The notes beneath the pieces are model-generated. The model saw only the letters and a list, made by a program, of their open reading frames with translations, was not told the DNA's origin and did not search any database. A DNA stretch of 64,000 nt from Lutimaribacter_A marinistellae (GTDB taxonomy: Bacteria > Pseudomonadota > Alphaproteobacteria > Rhodobacterales > Rhodobacteraceae): the NCBI RefSeq assembly GCF_042648365.1, contig NZ_JBHRXI010000049.1, forward strand, positions 186,001 through 250,000. The letters are read 5' to 3'. This document shows, piece by piece, positions 18,850 through 27,272 of this stretch. Every line of letters begins with the position of its first letter. Position 1 is the first letter of the stretch. The translations under genes and the position numbers were made by a program.

Positions 18850-21501
18850 ATGCCCACGCTGAACGATATCCGATCCACCTTTCTCGATTTTTTTGCCCGT
18901 AACGGTCACGAAGTCGTCGATTCGTCGCCGCTGGTGCCGCGCAACGACCCGACGCTGATGTTCGTCAACTCGGGCATGGTTCAGTTCAAGAACCTCTTCA
19001 CCGGGGTGGAACATAGGGATTACAACCGCGCAACGACCGCGCAGAAATGTGTTCGGGCGGGTGGCAAGCACAACGATCTCGACAATGTCGGTTACACCGC
19101 TCGGCATCACACGTTTTTCGAGATGCTCGGCAACTTTTCCTTCGGTGATTACTTCAAGGAAGAGGCGATTCCATTTGCCTGGGAATTGGTGACACGCGAT
19201 TTCGACATTGATCCCAAGCGGTTGTACACCACCGTGTATCACACCGATGACGAGGCGTTCGAAATCTGGAAAAAGGTGGGCGTTCCGGAGGATCGGATCA
19301 TCCGCATCGCGACCAGTGACAATTTCTGGCAGATGGGCCCGACCGGCCCTTGCGGACCCTGCACCGAGATTTTTTACGATCATGGTGAGCATATCTGGGG
19401 TGGACCTCCGGGCAGCCCGGAGGAGGATGGCGACCGGTTCATCGAGATCTGGAATGTCGTCTTTATGCAGAACGAGCAGTTCGAGGATGGCTCGATGCGA
19501 CCGCTCGACATGCAGTCGATCGATACCGGCATGGGGCTGGAACGGATTGGAGCGCTATTGCAGGGTAAGCACGACAATTACGACACCGACCTGATGCGTT
19601 CGCTGATCGAGGCCAGCGCAGATGCGACCTCTTCCGACCCGGACGGCCCAGGCAAGACGCATCACCGGGTCATCGCCGATCACCTGCGGTCAACCTCCTT
19701 CCTAATGGCCGACGGGGTGATGCCGTCGAATGACGGTCGGGGTTACGTTCTGCGCCGGATCATGCGTCGCGCGATGCGCCATGCGCATTTGTTGGGCGCA
19801 AAAGATCCGTTGATGCATCGCCTGGTCCCGGCGCTGGTACGCCAGATGGGCGCGGCCTATCCCGAGCTTGGTCGGGCGCAGGCGCTGATCGAGGAAACGC
19901 TTAAACTGGAAGAGACGCGGTTCAAGGCGACCCTGGATCGTGGTCTGAGGCTTCTTGATGACGAGTTGGGCGTTTTGCCGGAAGGTACGCGTCTTCCGGG
20001 CGAGACGGCCTTCAAACTCTATGACACCTACGGCTTCCCGCTTGACCTGACACAGGACGCGCTGCGTGAAAAGGGGCGTGAGGTCGACATCGAAGGGTTC
20101 GACGCCGCCATGGCTGAGCAGAAGGCCAAGGCGCGTGCCGCATGGGCCGGTTCGGGCGAGGCGGCTGATGCGACCGTCTGGTTCGATATCGCCGACGAAA
20201 AGGGCGCGACCGATTTCCTTGGCTACGATACCGAATCCGCCGAAGGGCAGATCCTTGCACTGGTTCTGGATGGAGATCGCGTCGAGGAAGCGGGGCAGGG
20301 TGCGTCGGTTCAGATCGCGCTAAACCAGTCCCCGTTCTATGCCGAAGCGGGGGGGCAGGTTGGCGATACCGGAACGATCCGGACGGAAAGCGGCGTTGCC
20401 CGCGTAACGGATACACGCAAATCTGCCGGGGTTTTCATCCATTTCGCCGAAATTGTCGAAGGCACGGTGCGGACTGGCGATGCGGCGCAGCTCGAAGTCG
20501 ATCACGCGCGGCGCACGGCGATCCGCGCCAATCACTCCGCGACCCATCTGCTGCACGAAGCGCTGCGTGAGTGTTTGGGCGATCACGTCGCGCAGCGTGG
20601 TTCGCTCAACGCTGAAGAAAGGTTGCGTTTCGATTTCAGCCATACCAAGGCGTTGAGCGCCGATGAACTGGCTTCGGTTGAACGGGACGTCAACGCCTAT
20701 ATTCGTCAGAACGCACCGGTCGAGACACGGATCATGACGCCGGACGACGCGCGCGCTATCGGTGCGCAAGCCCTTTTCGGCGAGAAGTACGGCGAAGAGG
20801 TACGCGTAGTTTCGATGGGTCGGGCGGCGACGGGCAAGGGCAGCGACGGTCAGACCTATTCGATCGAACTGTGCGGGGGTACGCATGTAACCCGCACCGG
20901 AGATATCGGCGCTTTTGTCCTGCTGGGCGATAGCGCCAGCAGCGCGGGTGTGCGGCGGATCGAAGCTTTGACCGGGGATGAGGCGATGCGCCACCTGTCC
21001 GGGCAGGCGGCACGCCTTTCCGAGGTCGCTGCGGAACTGAAGGCCCAGCCGGACGATGTGCCCGCGCGGATCAAGGCCCTGCTCGACGAACGCAAGGCGT
21101 TGCAGAACGAGGTTGCCCAGCTGCGGCGCGAGCTGGCGATGTCGGGTGGCGGCCAGGCCGGTCCCGAGGCGCGCGAGGTCAATGGTATTAAATTCATAGC
21201 GCAGGTTCTGTCGGGTGTCACGGGCAAGGACCTGCCCGCGCTCATCGACGAGATGAAGGCGCGCGTGGTCTCTGGGGCGGTCCTTCTGATCGCGGATACC
21301 GGCGGTAAAGCGGCGGTGGCTGCTGGCGTCACCGATGATTTGACCGGTCGGGTGTCCGCTGTTGATCTGGTCAAGGCCGCCGTGGCAGAACTCGGCGGCA
21401 AGGGCGGTGGCGGCCGTCCTGATATGGCGCAGGGCGGCGGCAAGGATGCCGGAAACGCCGACGCCGCAATCAAGGCGGCCGAAGCCGCGATGGGAGGTTA
21501 A
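18850..21501 (+). CDS. alaS: Alanyl-tRNA synthetase
   Basis: 883 residues from ATG 18850; an in-frame GTG at 18841 would add three residues. The class II catalytic domain contains RNDPTLMFVNSGMVQFKN and HHTFFEMLGNFSFGDYFK. The editing domain has the zinc-type motif NHSATHLLHEALR, and CGGTHVTRTGDIGAF follows it. The C-terminal coiled coil and C-Ala domain end with a glycine-rich tail (GGKGGGGRPDMAQGGG). It charges tRNA-Ala and edits mischarged Ser/Gly. The DUF1330 gene starts one base after its stop codon. Confidence 0.98.
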   Translation: MPTLNDIRSTFLDFFARNGHEVVDSSPLVPRNDPTLMFVNSGMVQFKNLFTGVEHRDYNRATTAQKCVRAGGKHNDLDNVGYTARHHTFFEMLGNFSFGDYFKEEAIPFAWELVTRDFDIDPKRLYTTVYHTDDEAFEIWKKVGVPEDRIIRIATSDNFWQMGPTGPCGPCTEIFYDHGEHIWGGPPGSPEEDGDRFIEIWNVVFMQNEQFEDGSMRPLDMQSIDTGMGLERIGALLQGKHDNYDTDLMRSLIEASADATSSDPDGPGKTHHRVIADHLRSTSFLMADGVMPSNDGRGYVLRRIMRRAMRHAHLLGAKDPLMHRLVPALVRQMGAAYPELGRAQALIEETLKLEETRFKATLDRGLRLLDDELGVLPEGTRLPGETAFKLYDTYGFPLDLTQDALREKGREVDIEGFDAAMAEQKAKARAAWAGSGEAADATVWFDIADEKGATDFLGYDTESAEGQILALVLDGDRVEEAGQGASVQIALNQSPFYAEAGGQVGDTGTIRTESGVARVTDTRKSAGVFIHFAEIVEGTVRTGDAAQLEVDHARRTAIRANHSATHLLHEALRECLGDHVAQRGSLNAEERLRFDFSHTKALSADELASVERDVNAYIRQNAPVETRIMTPDDARAIGAQALFGEKYGEEVRVVSMGRAATGKGSDGQTYSIELCGGTHVTRTGDIGAFVLLGDSASSAGVRRIEALTGDEAMRHLSGQAARLSEVAAELKAQPDDVPARIKALLDERKALQNEVAQLRRELAMSGGGQAGPEAREVNGIKFIAQVLSGVTGKDLPALIDEMKARVVSGAVLLIADTGGKAAVAAGVTDDLTGRVSAVDLVKAAVAELGGKGGGGRPDMAQGGGKDAGNADAAIKAAEAAMGG

Positions 21502-21502
21502 A

Positions 21503-21790
21503 GTGGGTGCACTCTGGATTGCGCATGTTACGGTCACCGATGCCGATGCCTATGGCAAATACGCCGAACTGGCAGGACCGGCTATCGCCAAACATGGCGG
21601 AGAGTTCATCGCCCGTGGCGGACGTTTCGTGCAGTTGGAAGGCAAGGAACGGCCACGCAACGTGGTTGCACGTTTCCCGTCGGTCGAGGCGGCTGTGGAC
21701 TGCTACAACTCGCCCGAATACCAAGAGGCGTTGAGCCACGCGCGCGGCGCGTCCGAACGGGAATTGATGGTGGTCGAAACTTCGGACTGA
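21503..21790 (+). CDS. DUF1330 family protein
   Basis: 95 residues from GTG 21503, with GGAGG five bases before it inside the alaS end. The sequence follows the DUF1330 dimeric ferredoxin-like barrel: LWIAHVTVTDADAYGKYAEL, GGEFIARGGRF, VVARFPSVEAAVDCYNSPEYQ. The function of the family is not established. It is cotranscribed with alaS, and the operon ends at the terminator just downstream. Confidence 0.85.
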   Translation: MGALWIAHVTVTDADAYGKYAELAGPAIAKHGGEFIARGGRFVQLEGKERPRNVVARFPSVEAAVDCYNSPEYQEALSHARGASERELMVVETSD

Positions 21791-21813
21791 AGGTTTTGAA
21801 ATCGTGGAAGAGT

Positions 21814-21840
21814 AAAGGGCGCCCCTGTTGGGCGCCCTTT
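21814..21840 (+). terminator. Terminator between the alaS operon and typA
   Basis: An 11-bp perfect stem, AAAGGGCGCCC/GGGCGCCCTTT, with loop CTGTT is followed by TT on the plus strand. The palindromic stem ends in T-runs on both strands, so it can serve the convergent typA gene as well. Confidence 0.85.
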
Positions 21841-21847
21841 TTCGTGA

Positions 21848-23668
21848 TCAGGATGCCGCCTTGGACATCCGCTTGCGTTCATGAGGATCAAGGAACCGCT
21901 TGCGCAGGCGGACGACGTTGGGTGTCACTTCGACCAGTTCGTCGTCGTCGATATAGGCGATGGCCTCCTCGAGGCTGAACTGGACATGCGGCGTGAGGCG
22001 CACGGCATCATCCGAGCCCGAAGCGCGGACGTTGGTGAGCTTTTTGCCTTTGAGCGGGTTCACTTCGAGATCATTGTCGCGAGAGTGTTCGCCGATGATC
22101 ATGCCTTGGTACACGTCGGCCTGGGGGCCGATGAACATGCGGCCCCGCTCTTCGAGGTTCCAGAGCGCATAAGCAACCGACTGGCCCTTTTCCATCGAGA
22201 TCAAAACGCCGGCGCGACGGCCCGGGATCGGGCCTTTGTGGGGCGCCCAGCCATGGAACACGCGGTTCAGAACGCCGGTGCCGCGCGTGTCGGTCAGGAA
22301 CTCTCCGTGGTAACCGATCAGACCGCGCGACGGGACATGCGCGATGATGCGGGTCTTGCCAGCGCCTGCCGGCTTCATCTCGACCAACTCACCCTTGCGC
22401 GCGCCAGTGATCTTTTCGATCACCGCGCCCGAGTATTCGTCATCGACATCGATGGTGACTTCTTCGATGGGCTCCAGTTTCTGCCCGTCTTCCTCGCGCA
22501 GAAGAACCTGCGGGCGCGAGATGGAAAGCTCGAACCCCTCACGACGCATGTTCTCGATCAATACGCCCATCTGCAATTCGCCGCGGCCGGCTACCTCGAA
22601 CGCCTCGCCGCCTGGGGTGTCGGTGACCTGAATGGCAACGTTCGATTCCGCCTCTTTCATCAAGCGGTCGCGGATTACGCGGCTTTGCACCTTTTTGCCG
22701 TCGCGGCCTGCGAGTGGGCTGTCGTTGATCCCGAAGGTAACGGTGATCGTCGGCGGATCGATCGGTTGTGCCGGCAGCGCTTCGGCGACTTGCGGGGCAA
22801 CAAGGCTGTCGGCAACGGTGGCCTTGGTCATGCCGGCGATGGTGACGATGTCGCCCGCTTCGGCCTGGTCGATCGGTTGTTGCCCGAGGCCACGAAACGC
22901 GAGGATCTTGCTTGCCCGGAAGTTCTCGATCAGCGTTCCATCACGGCTGAGGGCCTTCAGGCTGTCGCCCGTCTTGAGCGTCCCACTTTCGACCCGGCCG
23001 GTCAGTATGCGACCAATAAACGGGTCGTTGCCAAGTGTGGTCGCCAGCATGCGAAACGGCTCTTCCTTGTGGGCAAGCTGCTTCGGCGCGGGTACGTGGT
23101 CGACGATCAGGTCGAATAGCGCCGAGAGATCCTTGCGCGGACCGTCAAGCTCCATGTCGGCCCAGCCGGATCGGCCTGACGCATACATCGACGGGAAATC
23201 CAGCTGGTCGTCATCGGCGCCGAGGTTGGCGAAGAGGTCAAAGCACTCGTCCAGCGCGCGGTCGGGTTCGGCATCCGGCTTGTCGACCTTGTTCAGAACC
23301 ACGATGGGGCGCAGACCGAGGGCCAGTGCCTTGGAGGTGACGAACTTGGTTTGCGGCATCGGGCCTTCTGCCGCGTCGACCAGCAGGACGACACCGTCGA
23401 CCATCGACAGGATGCGCTCGACCTCGCCGCCGAAATCGGCGTGGCCGGGCGTGTCGACGATGTTGATGCGCGTCTCTTTCCACTCGACCGAGGTGGCTTT
23501 GGCCAGAATTGTGATGCCGCGCTCGCGTTCCAGATCGTTGCTGTCCATCGCACGTTCGGCAACGGCCTGGTTTTCGCGGAAGGCGCCGGATTGTTTCAAG
23601 AGCTCGTCGACGAGCGTTGTCTTGCCGTGGTCGACATGGGCGATGATTGCGATATTGCGCAGATCCAT
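21848..23668 (-). CDS. typA: Ribosome-associated GTPase TypA/BipA
   Basis: 606 residues. The G-domain motifs are AHVDHGKTTLVDEL (G1), RGITI (G2), DTPGHADF (G3) and NKVDKPDA (G4). EF-G-like domains and the TypA-specific C-terminal region (GLIGYHGEFLTDTRGTG, GPQADVYQGMIIGEHSRDNDLEVN) follow. It binds 70S ribosomes and assists 50S assembly or translation under stress and cold. The gene stands alone on the minus strand, converging with the alaS operon. Confidence 0.97.
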   Translation of the reverse strand: MDLRNIAIIAHVDHGKTTLVDELLKQSGAFRENQAVAERAMDSNDLERERGITILAKATSVEWKETRINIVDTPGHADFGGEVERILSMVDGVVLLVDAAEGPMPQTKFVTSKALALGLRPIVVLNKVDKPDAEPDRALDECFDLFANLGADDDQLDFPSMYASGRSGWADMELDGPRKDLSALFDLIVDHVPAPKQLAHKEEPFRMLATTLGNDPFIGRILTGRVESGTLKTGDSLKALSRDGTLIENFRASKILAFRGLGQQPIDQAEAGDIVTIAGMTKATVADSLVAPQVAEALPAQPIDPPTITVTFGINDSPLAGRDGKKVQSRVIRDRLMKEAESNVAIQVTDTPGGEAFEVAGRGELQMGVLIENMRREGFELSISRPQVLLREEDGQKLEPIEEVTIDVDDEYSGAVIEKITGARKGELVEMKPAGAGKTRIIAHVPSRGLIGYHGEFLTDTRGTGVLNRVFHGWAPHKGPIPGRRAGVLISMEKGQSVAYALWNLEERGRMFIGPQADVYQGMIIGEHSRDNDLEVNPLKGKKLTNVRASGSDDAVRLTPHVQFSLEEAIAYIDDDELVEVTPNVVRLRKRFLDPHERKRMSKAAS

Positions 23669-23763
23669 AGGTCAGCCTGTACAGGAAAAGGGAGAAGTTG
23701 CGGCGGCCATACAGGGCCGTGGCCGCAAGGTCCAGCAAATTGCGCCTTGCATCGCCCCGCGGC

Positions 23764-24099
23764 TCAATGACCTGCCTTTTTCGAAAAGACCTGAATCACC
23801 ACGATTCCCGTGATGATGAGGCCGAGGCCCAAAAGCGCGGGAGCATCCAGCCGTTGGCCGAAAACGATAAAGCCGATGACGGAAATCAACACGATCCCCA
23901 GCCCGGACCAGATGGCATAAGTGATGCCCACGGGCAGTTCACGCAATGTCAGCGACAGAAACCAGAACGCCGCGCCATAGCCGAACACGACAAGAACGGA
24001 AGGCCAGAAGCGGGTAAACTGCTGACTGGCCTGAAGCGCGGTGGTGCCGATCGTCTCGGCAATCCCGGCGATCAGGAGAAATGCATAAGTCAGGGGCAC
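23764..24099 (-). CDS. Small multidrug resistance (SMR/EmrE-like) transporter
   Basis: 111 residues from a GTG start (AAGGA about 9 bases upstream). Four predicted membrane helices carry the family signatures. The essential acidic residue is in helix 1 (LLIAGIAETIGTTALQASQ), and ELPVGITYAIWSGLGIVLISV spans helix 3. Proton-coupled export of cationic compounds or guanidinium-like substrates is the family role. There is a single gene rather than a paired SMR, so it probably acts as a homodimer. Confidence 0.88.
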   Translation of the reverse strand: MPLTYAFLLIAGIAETIGTTALQASQQFTRFWPSVLVVFGYGAAFWFLSLTLRELPVGITYAIWSGLGIVLISVIGFIVFGQRLDAPALLGLGLIITGIVVIQVFSKKAGH

Positions 24100-24247
24100 G
24101 GTTCGAATTCCTTGCGCAGTGTGATGCAGTTCGCAGACGCCACCCGTCCCGATGCGGCAAAAGGGGAGCGTGGATCGGTTTTTTCCCAGTTATCCCGAAG
24201 GCCCGATCAGACTAAGCTGGTAGCTATTTGATAAAAGGAATGATTTC

Positions 24248-24322
24248 ATGACACGCTTTACCAAGATGATCGTTGCTCTCTCGACCGTTGTCACCGTAGC
24301 GGGCTGGGCGCTGTCGATGTGA
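24248..24322 (+). CDS. Candidate 24-aa hydrophobic small protein
   Basis: ATG 24248 follows AAGGA with eight bases between, and encodes MTRFTKMIVALSTVVTVAGW ending ALSM, then TGA at 24320-24322. A short basic start followed by about 16 hydrophobic residues fits a small membrane protein or an isolated signal-like peptide. A strong terminator begins 14 bases after the stop, giving a complete small transcription unit between the SMR gene and icd. I do not recognise the family; conservation has not been tested. Confidence 0.5.
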   Translation: MTRFTKMIVALSTVVTVAGWALSM

Positions 24323-24336
24323 ATTTGAAATGGATC

Positions 24337-24364
24337 GGGCGCCGAAGGATCCCTTTCGGCGCCC
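24337..24364 (+). terminator. Terminator after the 24-aa ORF
   Basis: A 10-bp stem, GGGCGCCGAA/TTCGGCGCCC, with loop GGATCCCT is followed by TATTTTT on the plus strand. The T-run is only on the plus side, so it serves the small ORF rather than icd. Confidence 0.85.
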
Positions 24365-24373
24365 TATTTTTGT

Positions 24374-25588
24374 CTATCCGACCAGAGCTTTGTTGAGATT
24401 TTCGTCGATTTTTTCCAGGAAACCGGTCGTGGTCAGCCAGCCCTGATCAGGCCCAACCAGCAAGGCAAGATCCTTGGTCATGTGGCCGGATTCGACGGTG
24501 TCCACCACTACCCGTTCCAAAGTGGCTGCAAATGCGGCAAGAGCGGTGTTTTCGTCAAGTTTCGCGCGGTGTTTCAGCCCGCCGGTCCACGCAAAGATCG
24601 AAGCGATCGAGTTTGTCGAGGTTGCCTCGCCCTTTTGGTGCTGGCGGTAATGCCGGGTCACGGTTCCATGGGCCGCCTCGGACTCCACGATCTTACCGTC
24701 CGGGGTCATCAGGATAGAAGTCATGAGCCCGAGCGAACCAAATCCCTGTGCGACCGTGTCGGACTGCACGTCGCCGTCGTAGTTCTTGCAGGCCCAGACA
24801 TAACCGCCTGACCATTTCAGCGAGCTCGCCACCATGTCGTCGATCAGACGGTGTTCGTACCAGATACCCTTGGCCTCAAACGCTTCCTTGAACTCAGCCT
24901 CGAAGACCTGCTGGAAGATGTCCTTGAAGCGACCGTCATAGGCCTTGAGGATCGTGTTCTTGGTCGACAGGTAGACCGGCCAGCCGAGGTTCAGCCCGTA
25001 ATTCAGCGAGGCTCGGGCGAAATCGGTAATCGACTTGTCGAGGTTGTACATGCCCATGACCACGCCGGCTTCGGGTGCGGCGAACACCTCTTTTTCGATC
25101 ACTTCGCCGTCGGCACCCTCGAATTTCAGGGTGATTTTTCCCGCACCGGGAAAGTGGAAATCCGTTGCCCGATATTGATCGCCGTAGGCGTGGCGGCCGA
25201 CAACGATTGGCTTTGTCCAGCCGGGTACGAGGCGGGGCACATTCTTGCAGATGATCGGTTGGCGAAAGATCACGCCACCCAGAATGTTTCGGATCGTGCC
25301 GTTCGGGCTGCGATACATGCGCTTGAGGCCGAATTCCTCGACGCGGGCCTCATCCGGCGTGATGGTCGCGCATTTGACGGCGACGCCGACCTCGCGCGTC
25401 TTTTCGGCAGCATCGACCGTGATCTGATCGTCCGTGCGGTCGCGCTCTTCGATGCCGAGATCGTAATAAAGAAGGTCGATGTCGAGATAGGGCAGGATCA
25501 GTTTCTGCTTTATGAAATCCCACATGATGCGGGTCATCTCGTCGCCATCCATCTCGACGATGGGGTTGTCCACCTTGATCTTGGTCAT
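24374..25588 (-). CDS. icd: NADP-dependent isocitrate dehydrogenase
   Basis: 404 residues of the homodimeric, eukaryote-like subfamily II. Signatures are VEMDGDEMTRIMW at the N-terminus, the substrate loop YRSPNGTIRNILGGVIFR, the metal/substrate helices YEHRLIDDMVA and GGYVWACKNYDGDVQSD, and the cofactor region AAHGTVTRHYRQHQKG. It converts isocitrate to 2-oxoglutarate in the TCA cycle, producing NADPH. The short remaining distance to the flanking hypothetical gene (25692) leaves about 100 bases for its promoter. Confidence 0.97.
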   Translation of the reverse strand: MTKIKVDNPIVEMDGDEMTRIMWDFIKQKLILPYLDIDLLYYDLGIEERDRTDDQITVDAAEKTREVGVAVKCATITPDEARVEEFGLKRMYRSPNGTIRNILGGVIFRQPIICKNVPRLVPGWTKPIVVGRHAYGDQYRATDFHFPGAGKITLKFEGADGEVIEKEVFAAPEAGVVMGMYNLDKSITDFARASLNYGLNLGWPVYLSTKNTILKAYDGRFKDIFQQVFEAEFKEAFEAKGIWYEHRLIDDMVASSLKWSGGYVWACKNYDGDVQSDTVAQGFGSLGLMTSILMTPDGKIVESEAAHGTVTRHYRQHQKGEATSTNSIASIFAWTGGLKHRAKLDENTALAAFAATLERVVVDTVESGHMTKDLALLVGPDQGWLTTTGFLEKIDENLNKALVG

Positions 25589-25691
25589 CGGATCGGCCTT
25601 TCGCTGATGAACGGTTTATGGACCCGATTTAGCGAAGACACCGATGGATTGGAATACGGCATACAAAGGTATACCAAAAATTCACAAAGGC

Positions 25692-25940
25692 CTAGGTTGC
25701 CGGCTTGCTTTCCTTGCGCTGTGCCATCAGTTCCCGGGCCTTGCCGATGAGGAATCGCCGAGCGGTTCGCTCGGCGAGGCGCACACGTATCTCCGTTAGG
25801 TATGCCTCTTCAAGCGACTGGGACGCCGCGGCCAGAACATTTCCGACCTCGACGTACAGGCGATCCTCTCCGGTTTCATCCATGACTTTCATCGTATCCT
25901 CCGCCAGTTTCGCGGCGAGGGTCTCGATGGTTCCAGCCAT
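25692..25940 (-). CDS. Hypothetical 82-aa helical protein
   Basis: The ATG overlaps the stop of the upstream hydrolase (ATGA), so the two are translationally coupled. The protein is soluble and helical (TIETLAAKLAEDTMKVMDET, EEAYLTEIRVRLAERTARRF) with a basic C-terminus and no cysteines. I do not recognise a named domain. The coupling suggests a role tied to the hydrolase. Confidence 0.7.
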   Translation of the reverse strand: MAGTIETLAAKLAEDTMKVMDETGEDRLYVEVGNVLAAASQSLEEAYLTEIRVRLAERTARRFLIGKARELMAQRKESKPAT

Positions 25941-26593
25941 CAGCGCGATGACTCCGTCAGGCGTCGCTTGACGTAATCGCTGACCGAGCCAATCAGGGTT
26001 TCCATGTGCTGGTTCTGGAAGAAGTGATCGGCGCCTTCGACCTCTTCGTGGGTAATGGTGATACCTTTTTGTTCCTGCAGTTTGCCGACCAGCGCCTGTG
26101 TGTCGGCAGGGGGTGCCACGCGATCCGCCGAACCGTTGATGATCAGGCCAGAGGATGGGCAGGGCGCAAGGAAGGAGAAATCATACATGTTCGCAGGAGG
26201 GGAGACCGAGATGAACCCGGTAATCTCAGGGCGGCGCATCAACAACTGCATGCCGATCCAAGCGCCGAAGGAGAAGCCCGCGACCCAGCAATGCTTGGAG
26301 TTCGAGTTCATCGATTGCAGGTAATCGAGCGCCGACGCGGCATCAGACAATTCTCCCACGCCTTGATCGTACTCACCCTGGCTGCGGCCCACGCCACGGA
26401 AGTTGAAGCGCAGGACGGTGAACCCCATTTGGTAGAATGCGTAATGCAGGTTGTAGACGACCTTGTTGTTCATCGTCCCGCCGAATTGTGGGTGCGGATG
26501 CAATACGATCGCGATCGGAGCATCCTTTTCCTTCTGCGGGTGGTAGCGGCCTTCGAGGCGGCCTTCGGGTCCGGGAAATATCACCTCGGGCAT
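25940..26593 (-). CDS. Alpha/beta hydrolase (COG2945-like)
   Basis: 217 residues. The nucleophile elbow is VAGFSFGAWIGMQLL. The acid is probably in LIINGSADRVAPPADTQ, and the histidine in VEGADHFFQNQHME. The early motif VLHPHPQFGGTMNNKVVYNL is typical of this small-hydrolase group. It is cytosolic with an unknown ester or thioester substrate. It is divergent from iscR and shares the intergenic region holding the Irr-type box. Confidence 0.85.
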   Translation of the reverse strand: MPEVIFPGPEGRLEGRYHPQKEKDAPIAIVLHPHPQFGGTMNNKVVYNLHYAFYQMGFTVLRFNFRGVGRSQGEYDQGVGELSDAASALDYLQSMNSNSKHCWVAGFSFGAWIGMQLLMRRPEITGFISVSPPANMYDFSFLAPCPSSGLIINGSADRVAPPADTQALVGKLQEQKGITITHEEVEGADHFFQNQHMETLIGSVSDYVKRRLTESSR

Positions 26594-26640
26594 GTCGGCG
26601 TCTGGTCCTGTTTTTCGTCTTGGGTGCCGGGCGGATATTC

Positions 26641-26677
26641 TTGACGTTATCCGTAAGGTACCTTAGAACGGTTCTAA
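26641..26677 (+). promoter_or_regulatory. iscR-suf promoter with Irr-type (ICE) palindrome
   Basis: TTAGAA-CGG-TTCTAA at 26663-26677 is a perfect palindrome matching the iron-control element bound by Irr in alphaproteobacteria. A possible -35 TTGACG lies at 26641-26646, with 16 or 17 bases to TTAGAA/TAGAAC, so the operator would overlap the -10. This places the whole isc/suf operon under iron control. Confidence 0.7.
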
Positions 26678-26688
26678 TCTGATTTCGG

Positions 26689-26716
26689 CGCTCGGATGGG
26701 CAGCACTGTCCGAGCG
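26689..26716 (+). repeat. Inverted repeat in the iscR leader
   Basis: CGCTCGGA at 26689-26696 and TCCGAGCG at 26709-26716 form an 8-bp perfect stem with a 12-base loop, between the Irr-type box and iscR. There is no T-run, so it could be a second operator (for example for IscR itself) or a leader hairpin. Confidence 0.5.
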
Positions 26717-26779
26717 AGATACGCATTGGCGGTGCCGAGGTCAATGTTCTGGCGCATGTCAAAGAGATGAGGGCTGGCA

Positions 26780-27241
26780 ATGAAGCTGTCGACGAAGGGA
26801 CGTTACGCGATGGTCGCGTTGGCAGATATTGCGCTTCAGCCTCAGGATACGCTGGTCAGCTTGGGTGAGATTTCGGCGCGGCAGTCGATTTCCCTGCCGT
26901 ATCTCGAGCAATTGTTCGTCAAGTTGCGGCGGGCAGACCTAGTCGTTTCCGTGCGTGGACCAGGTGGTGGCTATCGCTTGGCGCGACCGGCGACAGAGAT
27001 CCGCGTGGTCGAAGTGCTGGCCGCGGTCGATGAAACGGTAGATGCCATGCACAAGGGGGCCGGCGCGTCTGGTGGGGCGTCCGGCAGCCGGGCGCAATCG
27101 CTGACCAACAGGCTGTGGCAATCGTTGAGTGCACATGTCTACGTTTTCCTTCACCAGGCCCGTCTTTCGGACGTGATCGAAAACGAGCTCGCTCCTTGTC
27201 CTGCCGTACCCAACCTGTTCGCAGTGGTGGATGCGGATTGA
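26780..27241 (+). CDS. iscR: Rrf2-family regulator IscR with a single cysteine
   Basis: 153 residues. The winged-helix N-terminus MKLSTKGRYAMVALADIAL is the Rrf2/IscR signature, and VVSVRGPGGGYRLARP is the wing. Enteric IscR ligates a 2Fe-2S cluster with three cysteines near residues 92-104; here that stretch reads MHKGAGASGGASGS with none. The only cysteine in the protein is Cys140 (NELAPCPAVP). A single-cysteine IscR has been described in Rhodobacter sphaeroides as an unusual Fe-S-binding repressor of the isc/suf genes. This gene heads the operon and probably represses it. Confidence 0.92.
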   Translation: MKLSTKGRYAMVALADIALQPQDTLVSLGEISARQSISLPYLEQLFVKLRRADLVVSVRGPGGGYRLARPATEIRVVEVLAAVDETVDAMHKGAGASGGASGSRAQSLTNRLWQSLSAHVYVFLHQARLSDVIENELAPCPAVPNLFAVVDAD

Positions 27242-27272
27242 TGGCGCGGTTTATCAGTTGCAGGACAGCGTG

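Noticed and set aside
21881..23119. 412-residue open frame on the plus strand
   Set aside because: Antisense to typA, whose GTPase motifs are unambiguous.
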